DNA of 64,000 bases from Pelagibacterales bacterium SAG-MED41 (lineage in GTDB: Bacteria > Pseudomonadota > Alphaproteobacteria > Pelagibacterales > Pelagibacteraceae): assembly GCA_014653545.1 (NCBI GenBank), contig JACWEJ010000004.1, forward strand, positions 1 to 64,000, given 5' to 3'. The notes under the pieces are model-generated. The model made no database searches, was not told the DNA's origin, and worked only from the letters and a program-made list of their open reading frames with translations. Positions 17,996 through 28,148 of this stretch are shown one piece after another. Every line of letters starts with the position of its first letter. Within the stretch, counting starts at the first letter, position 1. Both the position numbers and the translations under genes were made by a program.

Positions 17996-19854
17996 TGGCT
18001 AAAGTCAAAACACATGTCGAAGAGACTGATGTATTAATTATCGGCGGTGGAATGGCTGGCACAGGTGCAACTTTCGAAGCTCGACATTGGGGAAGAGATT
18101 TAAAAATAGTTTGTGTTGAAAAAGCAAACATCGACAGAAGTGGTGCAGTAGCTCAAGGTCTATATGCGATTAACTGTTACATGGGCATGCAGTGGGATGA
18201 AAATCAACCCGAGGACCATGTTAGATACGCTCGAAATGATTTAATGGGAATGGTTAGAGAAGACTTAGGTTATGACATGGCTCGTCACGTAGACTCCACA
18301 GTTCATATGTTTGATGAATGGGGCTTACCTATGATGAAAAATGAAAAAACTGGAAGATATTTAAGAGAAGGTAAATGGCAAATTATGATCCATGGTGAAA
18401 GTTACAAACCAATTGTTGCAGAGGCTGCAAAGAAATCGGCAAATAAAATTTACAATAGAATAATGGTTACCCATCTTTTAATGGACGATGAGAAAGAAAA
18501 TAGAATTGGAGGAGCAGTTGGATTTAATATGAGAACTGGCGATTACCATGTGTTTAAAGCAAAGGCAGTTATCGTAGCAGCTGGTGGAGCATCACATATT
18601 TTTAAACCAAGAGCAGTAGGTGAGGGAATGGGTAGAACTTGGTACGCACCTTGGAGCAATGGTTCAGCTTACGCACTTCCAATAGCTGTTGGTGCTAAAA
18701 TGACTCAAATGGAAAATAGAATTGTCTTATGTAGATTTAAAGATGGTTATGGCCCTGTAGGAGCATATTTTTTACATTTAAAAACTTATACTCAAAATGC
18801 GAATGGCGAAAATTACGAGAAGAAATGGTATGATCAAACTAAATCATTAGTTGGAGAATATATCGATCACCATCCAACACCTACGTGTCTAAGAAACCAT
18901 GCTTTTATTCAAGAGGTGCAAGCTGGTGGTGGACCAATTCAAATGGTAACTAAAGAAGCATTTCAAGATCCTCATTTAGAAACTGTAGGTTGGGAAAACT
19001 TTTTAGGCATGACAGTAGGTCAAGCTGTAGTTTGGGCTTCACAAAACATTGATCCAAAATATACTAACCCAGAGCTCACTACTTCAGAACCTTATGTTAT
19101 GGGATCACATGCAACATGTTCAGGCGCTTGGGTAAGTGGACCAGAAGATTTATCCCCTCCTGAATATTTCTGGGGTTACAATAGAATGTTAACTGTAGAT
19201 GGATTATTTGGAGCAGGTGACACAGTCGGTGGAAGTGCTCATAAATTTTCTTCTGGATCATTTACCGAAGGTAGACTAGCCGCAAAAGCCGCTGTTAAAT
19301 ATATTGAAGACAAAAAAGCTGAAGGAATAAATGTAAGCGAGAAACAATATACAGACCTTAAAGAAGTTATTTATAAACCATTAGAAAATTACACAGTAGG
19401 CAGAAATGAAATCACAGGAGGAACAGTATCTCCAAGTTATATTTCACCTATCCAAGGACTTCAAAGATTACAAAGAATAATGGATGAGTACGTTGGTGGA
19501 ATAGCAACAAATTACATGACCAACGAAAATATGCTTAATAGAGGTTTGGAGTTGTTAAAATGGTTAGAAGAAGATTTAGAAAATGTTGGAGCCGAAGACT
19601 ATCATCAACTGATGAGAGCTTGGGAACTTAAACATAGAACAATTACTTCTCAATGTGTCACTGAACATACTAAATTTAGAGAAGAAACTAGATGGCCAGG
19701 ATATTATTATAGAGGAGACCATTTAAAACTTGATGATGATAATTGGCATTGCTTAACCGTTTCAAGAAGAGATCCTAAAACTAAAAAGTTCACTTTGGAA
19801 AAAGTGCCTGTTTACCATATCGTAGACGAAAAAAAGGAAAAGAAAGCTTCATAA
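17995..19854 (+). CDS. aprA: Adenylylsulfate reductase alpha subunit
   Basis: FAD motif VLIIGGGMAGTGATFEARHWG, AVAQGLYAINCYMG, HATCSGAWVSGPEDLSPPEYFWGYNRM. Confidence 0.95.
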   Translation: MAKVKTHVEETDVLIIGGGMAGTGATFEARHWGRDLKIVCVEKANIDRSGAVAQGLYAINCYMGMQWDENQPEDHVRYARNDLMGMVREDLGYDMARHVDSTVHMFDEWGLPMMKNEKTGRYLREGKWQIMIHGESYKPIVAEAAKKSANKIYNRIMVTHLLMDDEKENRIGGAVGFNMRTGDYHVFKAKAVIVAAGGASHIFKPRAVGEGMGRTWYAPWSNGSAYALPIAVGAKMTQMENRIVLCRFKDGYGPVGAYFLHLKTYTQNANGENYEKKWYDQTKSLVGEYIDHHPTPTCLRNHAFIQEVQAGGGPIQMVTKEAFQDPHLETVGWENFLGMTVGQAVVWASQNIDPKYTNPELTTSEPYVMGSHATCSGAWVSGPEDLSPPEYFWGYNRMLTVDGLFGAGDTVGGSAHKFSSGSFTEGRLAAKAAVKYIEDKKAEGINVSEKQYTDLKEVIYKPLENYTVGRNEITGGTVSPSYISPIQGLQRLQRIMDEYVGGIATNYMTNENMLNRGLELLKWLEEDLENVGAEDYHQLMRAWELKHRTITSQCVTEHTKFREETRWPGYYYRGDHLKLDDDNWHCLTVSRRDPKTKKFTLEKVPVYHIVDEKKEKKAS

Positions 19855-19860
19855 CTTTAA

Positions 19861-20211
19861 ATGGAGTTGATGGATAAATCCGATCAAGAAATAAAAGAAA
19901 TTGCACAACCCATCTGGGATAACCTAGTTAAATGTTCAAACATTAAAGACTATGGTGGGTTTACAAAAGATTTTTCATCACAAATGCTTTATGGCGCAAA
20001 TGAAGTTGAACTTGGAAAACAGTGGGCTAATAATAAATTACTTACAAGTCTATCAGAAAAACAAGAATTTTTAGGCACTATAAGAAGAAATCAATTCATT
20101 ACTGTAATTTACAAGCAAACAAGTCAAACGATGCCAGGAGAGTTTTTAGGAAGATTGGTTCTAGGCGTAGAAGATAATTTGATTAAAGTTTTTGGTGCAA
20201 CGATTTATTAA
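19861..20211 (+). CDS. Conserved small protein in apr operon, unknown
   Basis: 116-aa ORF co-directional with aprA (6-nt gap); no family recognised. Confidence 0.55.
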   Translation: MELMDKSDQEIKEIAQPIWDNLVKCSNIKDYGGFTKDFSSQMLYGANEVELGKQWANNKLLTSLSEKQEFLGTIRRNQFITVIYKQTSQTMPGEFLGRLVLGVEDNLIKVFGATIY

Positions 20212-20247
20212 GATTGACAATACAGCATTACAGGACTACTTAGAATA

Positions 20248-21381
20248 ATGCTTGAAATTTATCTTCCTATAGCTCAAGTAAATATAGATATTTTTTTATT
20301 ATTATTCGTTAGTTTAATTGTTGGAATTCTATCAGGTTTGTTTGGAGTTGGTGGTGGTTTTTTAATGACACCATTTTTAATTTTTATGGGTATCCCCCCA
20401 GTTTATGCAGTGCCAAATGAGGTAAATAATATATTAGCTACTTCAGTTTCAGGCTCGCTCACACATTGGTACAAAAAAACTTTAGATTATAAAATGGGAT
20501 TGATGATTGTTGCTGGTGGAGTTGTTGGAACTTTATTAGGAATAATGACTTTTACATATTTTTCTGGAATTGGAAAAATTAGTTTAATAATTTCGTTATT
20601 ATATATGTATCTTTTAGCTATTGTTGGAACTTTAATGTTGATTGAGTTTGTAAGAGAAAAAGTTCGTCAAAAATCAAAAATAAATACTAAAAAAAAATTA
20701 CACGAACATAACTGGCTTCAAGGTTTACCTTTGAGGATACGTTTTCATAAATCCAAATTATATGAAAGTGCTTTAACCCCTATATTACTTGGATTAGTAG
20801 TCGGCTTTGTTGCGGCTATGATGGGAATTGGAGGAGCATTTCTAATGGTTCCTGCCATGATTTATATTGTAGGAATGCCTGTAAAATTAATTCCAGGCAC
20901 GTCTTTATTTGTTACAATTTTTATAAGCGCAATAGTAACCGTACTTCATGCTTTTAATTATGGTTCTATAGATTTGTATCTTGTTCTACCTTTAATTTTA
21001 GGCTCTATAATTGGAGTTCAATTGGGACAAAAGGTAGGTCAACTTTTAGATAGTACAGAACTAAAATCCTTATTTGCTATGCTTTTATTATGCGTGGCAG
21101 TCGCAATAGGGTACGACTCTTTCTTTAGAGATAAAGCAGATACGTTTAATGGATCGCAAGTTATCAAAACAGATTTAAGTGCTTTTGCAGAGTTCACTAT
21201 AAAAATGTCAGATGAGTTACCAATTTTATACGGTGCTTTTTCAATAATCTTAGCAATATCTTTAGGAGTATTAGCTGCTGCAGCAAGAAAATTTGTTAGC
21301 CCAATAGCTAGAAAATTGTTAAGTGAGTTTAAGAAAAAAGACCAGACAAAAAAAGAAGAAGTAAAATTTCCTGAAAAATAA
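20248..21381 (+). CDS. TauE/SafE family sulfite exporter-like permease
   Basis: GILSGLFGVGGGFLMTPFLIFMGIPP and GFVAAMMGIGGAFLMVPAMIYIVGMP repeats. Confidence 0.88.
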   Translation: MLEIYLPIAQVNIDIFLLLFVSLIVGILSGLFGVGGGFLMTPFLIFMGIPPVYAVPNEVNNILATSVSGSLTHWYKKTLDYKMGLMIVAGGVVGTLLGIMTFTYFSGIGKISLIISLLYMYLLAIVGTLMLIEFVREKVRQKSKINTKKKLHEHNWLQGLPLRIRFHKSKLYESALTPILLGLVVGFVAAMMGIGGAFLMVPAMIYIVGMPVKLIPGTSLFVTIFISAIVTVLHAFNYGSIDLYLVLPLILGSIIGVQLGQKVGQLLDSTELKSLFAMLLLCVAVAIGYDSFFRDKADTFNGSQVIKTDLSAFAEFTIKMSDELPILYGAFSIILAISLGVLAAAARKFVSPIARKLLSEFKKKDQTKKEEVKFPEK

Positions 21382-21383
21382 TA

Positions 21384-22550
21384 TTAAGCGCTTCTATAGA
21401 GTTTTGTCATAACAAATTCTCTATGACCCAAAGCTTCTGCGCAAGTAAGTCTACCATTAGCTACTCTTAACATCGTTTTAATCAATTCATCACCTGCTTG
21501 AGATAAATTCATTTCTCTTGATAAAATCTTTGATACATCGCAATCTACGTGTTCTTTCATCAATTTTGCGGTTAGAGGGTTAGCAGTAAGTTTAACCACT
21601 GGCTCAATTGGGTTTCCAATAATATTACCTTGTCCAGTTGGAAATAGATGAATATTGAAGCCTCCTGCAGCCTGTAAAGTTACACATTCCGCTGCAGCCG
21701 ATGAAGTATCCATAAAGTATAAACCTTTACCCTTTTTTGGTTCCTCTGCTGGTTCTAAGACATCTATAAATTTCAAGTTTCCGATTTTTTGAAAATTTCC
21801 AAATGCCTTTTCTTCTATTGTTGTTAATCCTCCTGCAATATTTCCAGCGGTTGGTTGGCTCTCAGAAAGATCATCAGTTGCTTCTTTTAAAATAAAATCA
21901 TTATAGGCATTCCAGGTTTTCATAAATTTTTCAGATGCCTCTTTAGTTGCCCCTCTTGTTGCGCAAATTTTTTCAGCCCCTGTTAATTCTGAAGTTTCTC
22001 CAAAACATAAATGAACTCCAAATGGTTCAAGTTTTTCCATTAAATTGCCCACAGTTGGATTTGATGCTAATCCAGAAGTAGTATCAGACTCCCCGCACTT
22101 GACTGATATCCATAAATCACTCAACGGACATTCCTCTCTTTGTTTCTCTGAGGCCCATTGAGAAAATTCTTGAGCTTTTTTTGACGCCTTCATTATTGTT
22201 CCAATATCTCCTGTTCTTTCGATATGAAACCCCTCAACTGGTTTTCCAGTTTTAGCAATTTCGTCTACAATTCTTTTTGTCCATTTAGGCTCTATACCAA
22301 TAACTATTACAGCTGCCACGTTTGGATTTTTTCCTGTTCCTATCATTGTTCTAAAATGTAATTCAAGATCTGCTCCGAATTGCAATCTTCCATATGAGTG
22401 TGGTAGGGCGATAGTACCTTTAATATTATTTGCAACTGCTTCTGCGCAGGCATTAGAAATATCATCTACTGGAAGAATAATTACATGATTTCTTGTTCCA
22501 GCTCTTCCATTTTCTCTTTTATAACCTAAAAAACTTTTTGAGATTTCCAT
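21384..22550 (-). CDS. suyB: (R)-sulfolactate sulfo-lyase beta subunit-like (UxaA-family C-terminal part)
   Basis: [43 protein letters not shown]; split-subunit arrangement beside xsc/apr genes supports SuyB over altronate dehydratase. Confidence 0.75.
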   Translation of the reverse strand: MEISKSFLGYKRENGRAGTRNHVIILPVDDISNACAEAVANNIKGTIALPHSYGRLQFGADLELHFRTMIGTGKNPNVAAVIVIGIEPKWTKRIVDEIAKTGKPVEGFHIERTGDIGTIMKASKKAQEFSQWASEKQREECPLSDLWISVKCGESDTTSGLASNPTVGNLMEKLEPFGVHLCFGETSELTGAEKICATRGATKEASEKFMKTWNAYNDFILKEATDDLSESQPTAGNIAGGLTTIEEKAFGNFQKIGNLKFIDVLEPAEEPKKGKGLYFMDTSSAAAECVTLQAAGGFNIHLFPTGQGNIIGNPIEPVVKLTANPLTAKLMKEHVDCDVSKILSREMNLSQAGDELIKTMLRVANGRLTCAEALGHREFVMTKLYRSA

Positions 22551-22556
22551 ATTAAT

Positions 22557-22844
22557 TTACCATTTTTTTGTTTTCACGTTATGCACATGGACGTGTTCAC
22601 CTTTCTTAATTTCCTTAACAACCTTGCCTATATCGTGGCCATATTTAAAAATTGTATCTCCAACCTTTAAATCCTTTAATGCAATTTTATGACCCAAAGG
22701 AACTTCATTAGCTGATGACACATCAACGGTCTTATCATTTTCCATGATCCAGGCGTTACAATTTTGACCTTTTTTTGTGGTCTCAATTACAACTACTCCT
22801 ACGTTATCTTTTTCGTCATGTATGATTAGGTCAGGCTGTGACAT
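22557..22844 (-). CDS. suyA: (R)-sulfolactate sulfo-lyase alpha subunit-like (SAF domain)
   Basis: 95-aa protein (PLGHKIALKDLKVGDTIFKYGHDIGKVVKEIKKGEHVHVHNVKT), SAF/UxaA N-terminal type, directly upstream of suyB. Confidence 0.75.
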   Translation of the reverse strand: MSQPDLIIHDEKDNVGVVVIETTKKGQNCNAWIMENDKTVDVSSANEVPLGHKIALKDLKVGDTIFKYGHDIGKVVKEIKKGEHVHVHNVKTKKW

Positions 22845-22864
22845 AAATAATCTAATGGATATAG

Positions 22865-22906
22865 ACTAAAAATTAGTATAATTAAAGTATGTTTTTATAA
22901 ATACTT
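22865..22906. promoter_or_regulatory. Divergent suyAB/xsc regulatory region with inverted repeats
   Basis: ACTAA-AAA-TTAGT (22865-22877) and AAGTAT-N10-ATACTT (22885-22906) in a 75-bp divergent gap. Confidence 0.4.
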
Positions 22907-22919
22907 ATAAGGATTTCAT

Positions 22920-24701
22920 ATGGCTAAAATGACAACAGAAGAAGCTTTTGTAAAAGTTTTACAAAAACATGGTATTGAACATGCTTTCGGTATTATTGGT
23001 TCTGCATTTATGCCAATTTCTGATATTTTTCCAGATGCAGGAATTACTTTTTGGGACGTAGCACATGAAACTAATGGAGGTTTGATAGCAGATGGATATA
23101 CAAGAGCTACAGGAAAAATGTCTATGGTTGTTGCTCAAAACGGACCAGGTATAACTGGGTTAGTAACACCAATTAAAACAGCTTATTGGAACCACACACC
23201 TCTTCTTGTAGTAACACCTCAAGCTGCAAACAAAACAATGGGACAAGGAGGTTTCCAAGAAGTTGAACAAATGAACTTATTTAAGGATATGGTTTGTTAT
23301 CAAGAAGAAGTTAGAGATCCCTCAAGAATTGCAGAAGTTTTGAATAGAGTGATTGAAAAAGCTATACGAGGTTCAGCACCTGCTCAAATTAACGTACCTA
23401 GAGATTATTGGACACAAGTTATTGATATAGAATTACCTCCAATAGTAAGGCTTGAAAGACAAGCGGGTGGAGTATCTGCAATAGAAGAAGCCGCAAAATT
23501 ACTTTCTGATGCAAAATTTCCAGTAATTTTATCTGGAGCCGGTGTTGTAATTGGTGGAGCTATCGAAGATTGCGTTAAGTTAGCTGAAAAATTAGACTCA
23601 CCGGTCTGTTCAGGCTATCAACATAATGACAGTTTTCCTGGAAGCCATCCGTTAGCTGTAGGTCCTTTAGGTTATAATGGATCTAAAGCCGCAATGGAAT
23701 TAATTGCAAAAGCTGATGTTGTTTTAGCTTTAGGTACGAGATTAAATCCTTTTTCAACTTTACCCGGATACGGTATTGATTATTGGCCAAAAAATGCAAA
23801 AATTATCCAAGTTGATATGAATTCTGACAGAATAGGTTTGACTAAAAAAGTTACAGTTGGAATCTGTGGCGATGCAAAACTAGTTGCCCAGCAAATTTTA
23901 GGAAAATTATCTCCTAAAGCAGGAGATACTGACAGACAAAAAAGAAAAGATCTAATTCATCAAACAAAATCAGCATGGCTCCAAAAACTTTCTGGTTTAG
24001 ATCATGAAGACGACGATCCGGGAACAGTTTGGAATAAAGAGGCAAGGGACAGAGACAAGGATAGAATGTCCCCAAGGCAAGCCTGGAGAGCAATTCAAGC
24101 AGGTATGCCAGAAGATGTAATTATTTCTAGTGACATAGGAAACAATTGCGCAATAGGAAATGCTTATCCAACTTTTGAAAAGGGAAGAAAATATTTGGCA
24201 CCAGGTCTATTTGGGCCTTGTGGTTATGGCTTCCCTTCAATCTTGGGTGCTAAAATAGGTTGTCCGGATACTCCTGTAATCGGTTTCGCGGGCGATGGAG
24301 CTTTTGGAATTAGTATGAACGAAATGAGTTCTTGTGCTAGAGAAGAATGGCCAGCCATATCAATGGTAATATTTAGAAATTATCAATGGGGTGCGGAAAA
24401 AAGAAATACAACATTATGGTTTGATAATAATTTTATTGGTACTGAATTAGATCCAGAATTAAGTTACGCAAAAGTTGCTAACGCATGTGGTCTAAAAGGT
24501 GTAAGCGTAAAAACTATGGAAGAAACTACAAAAGCTATTAAACAATCTTGTGAAGATCAGAAGAAAGGTATCACTACTTTTATTGAGGTTATTTTAAATC
24601 AAGAATTAGGTGAACCATTTAGAAGAGATGCTATGAAAAAACCAGTAAGAGTTGCCGGTATTAAAAAAGAGGACATGAAACCTCAAAAAAATCTCAACTA
24701 A
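22920..24701 (+). CDS. xsc: Sulfoacetaldehyde acetyltransferase
   Basis: 593-aa ThDP enzyme, MTTEEAFVKVLQKHGIEHAFGIIGSAFMPISDIFPDAGI, GGFQEVEQMNLFKDMVCYQEEVRDPSRIAEVLNRV; ALS-like with Xsc features. Confidence 0.9.
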   Translation: MAKMTTEEAFVKVLQKHGIEHAFGIIGSAFMPISDIFPDAGITFWDVAHETNGGLIADGYTRATGKMSMVVAQNGPGITGLVTPIKTAYWNHTPLLVVTPQAANKTMGQGGFQEVEQMNLFKDMVCYQEEVRDPSRIAEVLNRVIEKAIRGSAPAQINVPRDYWTQVIDIELPPIVRLERQAGGVSAIEEAAKLLSDAKFPVILSGAGVVIGGAIEDCVKLAEKLDSPVCSGYQHNDSFPGSHPLAVGPLGYNGSKAAMELIAKADVVLALGTRLNPFSTLPGYGIDYWPKNAKIIQVDMNSDRIGLTKKVTVGICGDAKLVAQQILGKLSPKAGDTDRQKRKDLIHQTKSAWLQKLSGLDHEDDDPGTVWNKEARDRDKDRMSPRQAWRAIQAGMPEDVIISSDIGNNCAIGNAYPTFEKGRKYLAPGLFGPCGYGFPSILGAKIGCPDTPVIGFAGDGAFGISMNEMSSCAREEWPAISMVIFRNYQWGAEKRNTTLWFDNNFIGTELDPELSYAKVANACGLKGVSVKTMEETTKAIKQSCEDQKKGITTFIEVILNQELGEPFRRDAMKKPVRVAGIKKEDMKPQKNLN

Positions 24702-24710
24702 ATAAAAAAA

Positions 24711-25091
24711 ATGAAACCAAATTATCAGAACAGAAGTTTTGGACTGCTGTTTTCTATTGTATTTTTCATTTTAGCATTATGGCCTTTAATAAACAAAGGT
24801 GAATTAAATATTTTTTTAATCTCAATTGCTTTAATTTTTTTAACATTAGGGATACTGAATTCTAAATTATTATCTCCTTTAAATAAAATATGGATTAAAT
24901 TCGGTGAAATTTTAGGTAAAATAATTGCTCCAATAGTTATGGCTATTGTATATTTTCTTGTATTAACACCAATAAGTTTATTTGTAAGATTATTTGGTAA
25001 AGATTTGATAGGTAAGAATTTTAACGCCAGTAAAAAGACTTATTGGATTAAAAGAAAAAATTTTTTGATGAGAATGGATAAACAATTTTAA
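24711..25091 (+). CDS. SxtJ-family membrane protein
   Basis: Small hydrophobic protein with SxtJ-like pattern, next to DUF5989 and carbamoyltransferase genes. Confidence 0.75.
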   Translation: MKPNYQNRSFGLLFSIVFFILALWPLINKGELNIFLISIALIFLTLGILNSKLLSPLNKIWIKFGEILGKIIAPIVMAIVYFLVLTPISLFVRLFGKDLIGKNFNASKKTYWIKRKNFLMRMDKQF

Positions 25092-25243
25092 TGATCGATT
25101 TTTTAAAAGAATTTTGGGAATTTTTAATGGAAAGAAAAAAATACTGGTTATTCCCAATTTTAATAGTTCTTGCATTATTTGGTGTATTAATTGTTTTAAG
25201 CCAAGGATCAGCAATAGCTCCATTTATATATACAATTTTTTAG
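25091..25243 (+). CDS. DUF5989-like 50-aa membrane protein (not in ORF track)
   Basis: Hand translation MIDFLKEFWEFLMERKKYWLFPILIVLALFGVLIVLSQGSAIAPFIYTIF*; TAATG overlap with SxtJ stop. Confidence 0.78.
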   Translation: MIDFLKEFWEFLMERKKYWLFPILIVLALFGVLIVLSQGSAIAPFIYTIF

Positions 25244-27078
25244 TGACATCAATCTTGGGTATATCAGCATTTTATCATGACAGCGCAGCATCACTAATTA
25301 TAGATGGAGATATAATAGCTGCAGCACAAGAGGAGAGATTTTCAAGAAAAAAACACGACCCAAGATATCCATTTAATGCTGTGAATTATGTTTTATCAGA
25401 AGGGAAAATAAAGCTAAGTGAAATTGATCAAATTGTTTTCTTTGAAAAACCATTTTTAAAATTTGAAAGATTGCTTGAAACCTATATGGCTTTTGCACCG
25501 AAAGGATTTAAATCATTTAGCCTTTCAATGCCTATTTGGTTGAGGGAAAAACTTTTTCAAAAAAAATTTTTATTTGAAAAATTAAAACAACACGATGATA
25601 GGTTTCAAAATATAGAAAAAATTAAATTTTCTGAGCATCATTATAGTCATGCTGCAAGTGCGTTTTACCCTTCACCATTTAAAGAAGCAGTTGTTTTAAC
25701 TCTAGACGGTGTTGGAGAATGGGCAACAACAACTGTAGCTATTGGCAAAAACAATAAACTCGAAATGAAAAAAGAAATACATTTTCCACATTCTCTTGGG
25801 TTGTTATATTCTGCGTTTACTTACTATACGGGATTTAAAGTTAACAGTGGTGAATATAAATTAATGGGGTTAGCACCATATGGAAAACCAAAATATAAAG
25901 ATTTGATCATAAATACTTTAATGGATTTAAAAGAGGACGGCTCATTTAAATTAAATATGAAATTTTTTAATTACGCAACAGGTTTGACGATGACAAATGA
26001 AAAGTTTTCAAAACTTTTTGGTCATTCTGTTAGAGACTCTAAAAAAGATTTATTAAACGATTTTCATATGGATATAGCCTCATCCATACAAGCTGTTACT
26101 GAAGAAGTTGTAATCAGATTAACAAGAAACATTGCTAATGAATATAAAATTAAAAATTTATGTTTAGCTGGAGGAGTTGCATTAAATTGTGTAGCTAATG
26201 GAAAAATATTAAGAGAAAAAATTTTTGAAAATATATGGATACAACCAGCTGCAGGAGATGCTGGGGGATCACTTGGTGCTGCTCTCGCATATTGGCATCA
26301 CGAATTAGAAAAACCTAGAGAGAATTTTAAAGATAAAATGAAAGGGGCATATTTAGGTCCTAAATTTTCAGAAAATTTCATTGAAGATAAATTAAATAAA
26401 TTAAACGGCAAATTTGTTAAACAAAAATCAGATCAGATTTCTTCTATCGTAGCAAAAGAATTATCAAATAGTAAAACAGTTGGATGGTTTCAAGGAAGAA
26501 TGGAATTTGGACCTAGGGCTTTAGGATGTAGATCAATTTTGGCTGATCCAAGATCGGAGAAAATGCAAAAGGAATTAAACTTAAAAATTAAATTTAGAGA
26601 AAGTTTTAGGCCATTTGCGCCCTCAGTCTTAAGAGAAGAAGTACACAACTGGTTTGAGCTTAATAATGACAGCCCGTACATGCTTTTGGTTTCAGAGGTA
26701 AAAAAAGATAAGCAAATATCTATGTCTGAGAAAGATAATAATTTATTTGGAATTGAAAAACTTAACATCAAAAGATCAAGCATTCCTGCTATTACGCACG
26801 TAGATTATTCAGCTAGAGTTCAAACTGTTCATAAAGAAACAAACCCAAAATACTACAATTTAATAAAAGAGTTTGAAAAAATTACTGGTTGTCCAGTGCT
26901 AGTAAATACTTCATTCAATGTCCGAGGAGAACCCATTGTTTGTTCGATTGAAGACGCTTTTAATTGTTTTATGGGGACAAATTTAGATATTTTAGTGATT
27001 GAAAATTTTATATTATTTAAAGATGATCAAGATAAATCACTTAAAAAAGATTATAAAAATATATTTGAACTTGATTAA
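25243..27078 (+). CDS. Carbamoyltransferase (NodU/CmcH/SxtI family)
   Basis: SILGISAFYHDSAASLIIDGDIIAAAQEERFSRKKHD; MEFGPRALGCRSILADPR; probable GTG start at 25243 rather than ORF-track ATG 25114. Confidence 0.9.
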   Translation: MTSILGISAFYHDSAASLIIDGDIIAAAQEERFSRKKHDPRYPFNAVNYVLSEGKIKLSEIDQIVFFEKPFLKFERLLETYMAFAPKGFKSFSLSMPIWLREKLFQKKFLFEKLKQHDDRFQNIEKIKFSEHHYSHAASAFYPSPFKEAVVLTLDGVGEWATTTVAIGKNNKLEMKKEIHFPHSLGLLYSAFTYYTGFKVNSGEYKLMGLAPYGKPKYKDLIINTLMDLKEDGSFKLNMKFFNYATGLTMTNEKFSKLFGHSVRDSKKDLLNDFHMDIASSIQAVTEEVVIRLTRNIANEYKIKNLCLAGGVALNCVANGKILREKIFENIWIQPAAGDAGGSLGAALAYWHHELEKPRENFKDKMKGAYLGPKFSENFIEDKLNKLNGKFVKQKSDQISSIVAKELSNSKTVGWFQGRMEFGPRALGCRSILADPRSEKMQKELNLKIKFRESFRPFAPSVLREEVHNWFELNNDSPYMLLVSEVKKDKQISMSEKDNNLFGIEKLNIKRSSIPAITHVDYSARVQTVHKETNPKYYNLIKEFEKITGCPVLVNTSFNVRGEPIVCSIEDAFNCFMGTNLDILVIENFILFKDDQDKSLKKDYKNIFELD

Positions 27079-28148
27079 TGAGCAAAGCAAAAAAATACTT
27101 TAAAGTTTTTTTAATCAATTTTTTCATATTTTTCCTGGGTATTTTAATTTTAGAATCATTTTTTGGAGGATGGTTGAAAAAAAATAATTTTTCAGATTTA
27201 ATTGTAAAGAAAAATATCACTAAGGTTTGGTCTCCCGTGCACTATAAGAGTGATCACAATGCCATGTATAAGAAAGATAAATACGGTTTTAGAGGAAATT
27301 ATGAAAATATAAGTCAAGTTAAAATAATAACTGTAGGAGGCAGCACAACAGATGAGAGATGGATAGACGAAAATTTAACATGGACTAGAATGCTTCAAGA
27401 AAAGATTATTAAACATATCAATGACAAAAATTATAAAATTGCAAATGCCGGAGTCGACGGACAATCAAGCTTAGGACATTTAAAAAACTTTGATTACTGG
27501 TTTAGTAAAATTGAAAAATTAAACCCTAAATTTTATATATTTTATATTGGTATTAATGATGCTGTTATATTAGCAGATAGTCTTGAAAAAAATAGTTCAG
27601 AGAATTTCAATAGAGCAGATCATTTAAAAGATAAAAATCCTAGTGAAAAAATTGTTAATTATATAAAAAATAATAGCGCAGTATATAATTTACATAAAAT
27701 TTTAGATGGATATTTAATTGCAAAGAAATACGGAGTTTCTCATGGAACTGATACATGGAAGGGTAGTTTCGAAAAAAAAAAAATTGAAATTTACGATAAA
27801 AGTGATCAGATTGATAAATTTTTAAAAGATTATAATGACAGATTGATAAAAATCTCAAATAAAGTAAAAAAAGAATCAAGCACATCTATATTTATTACTC
27901 AACAAGTACCCCAAGGACATTACTTAGAAGAATTGTTAATATTGGTGAATCAACAAACAATTAAATTTTGCAAATTTGAAAAACAAGTATGTTTAAATTT
28001 ACATCAAAAAATTAATTTAGAAATGGATAAAGATTTATATGATGCATTTCACACAAGACCTAATGGTAATAAAAAAATATCTAAATTCATTTTTAAAGAA
28101 TTAGTATCTAATCCAAAATTAAAAATCTATTTCTCTAAAATACAATAA
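27078..28148 (+). CDS. SGNH/GDSL hydrolase family protein
   Basis: ITVGGSTTDER block and GINDA block typical of SGNH hydrolases; C-terminal FHTRPNGNKKISKF (D/H region). Confidence 0.72.
   Translation: MSKAKKYFKVFLINFFIFFLGILILESFFGGWLKKNNFSDLIVKKNITKVWSPVHYKSDHNAMYKKDKYGFRGNYENISQVKIITVGGSTTDERWIDENLTWTRMLQEKIIKHINDKNYKIANAGVDGQSSLGHLKNFDYWFSKIEKLNPKFYIFYIGINDAVILADSLEKNSSENFNRADHLKDKNPSEKIVNYIKNNSAVYNLHKILDGYLIAKKYGVSHGTDTWKGSFEKKKIEIYDKSDQIDKFLKDYNDRLIKISNKVKKESSTSIFITQQVPQGHYLEELLILVNQQTIKFCKFEKQVCLNLHQKINLEMDKDLYDAFHTRPNGNKKISKFIFKELVSNPKLKIYFSKIQ

Noticed and set aside
21384-22844. Altronate dehydratase (UxaA) for hexuronate use
   Set aside because: Split into a small SAF subunit and a large subunit, divergent from xsc and adjacent to apr genes, without uronate genes; SuyAB is the better reading.
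25114-25242. N-terminal extension of the carbamoyltransferase ORF in the ORF track
   Set aside because: This stretch is out of frame with, and overlaps, a better-supported 50-aa DUF5989-like gene; family homology starts at GTG 25243 (xTSILGISAFYHDSAAS).
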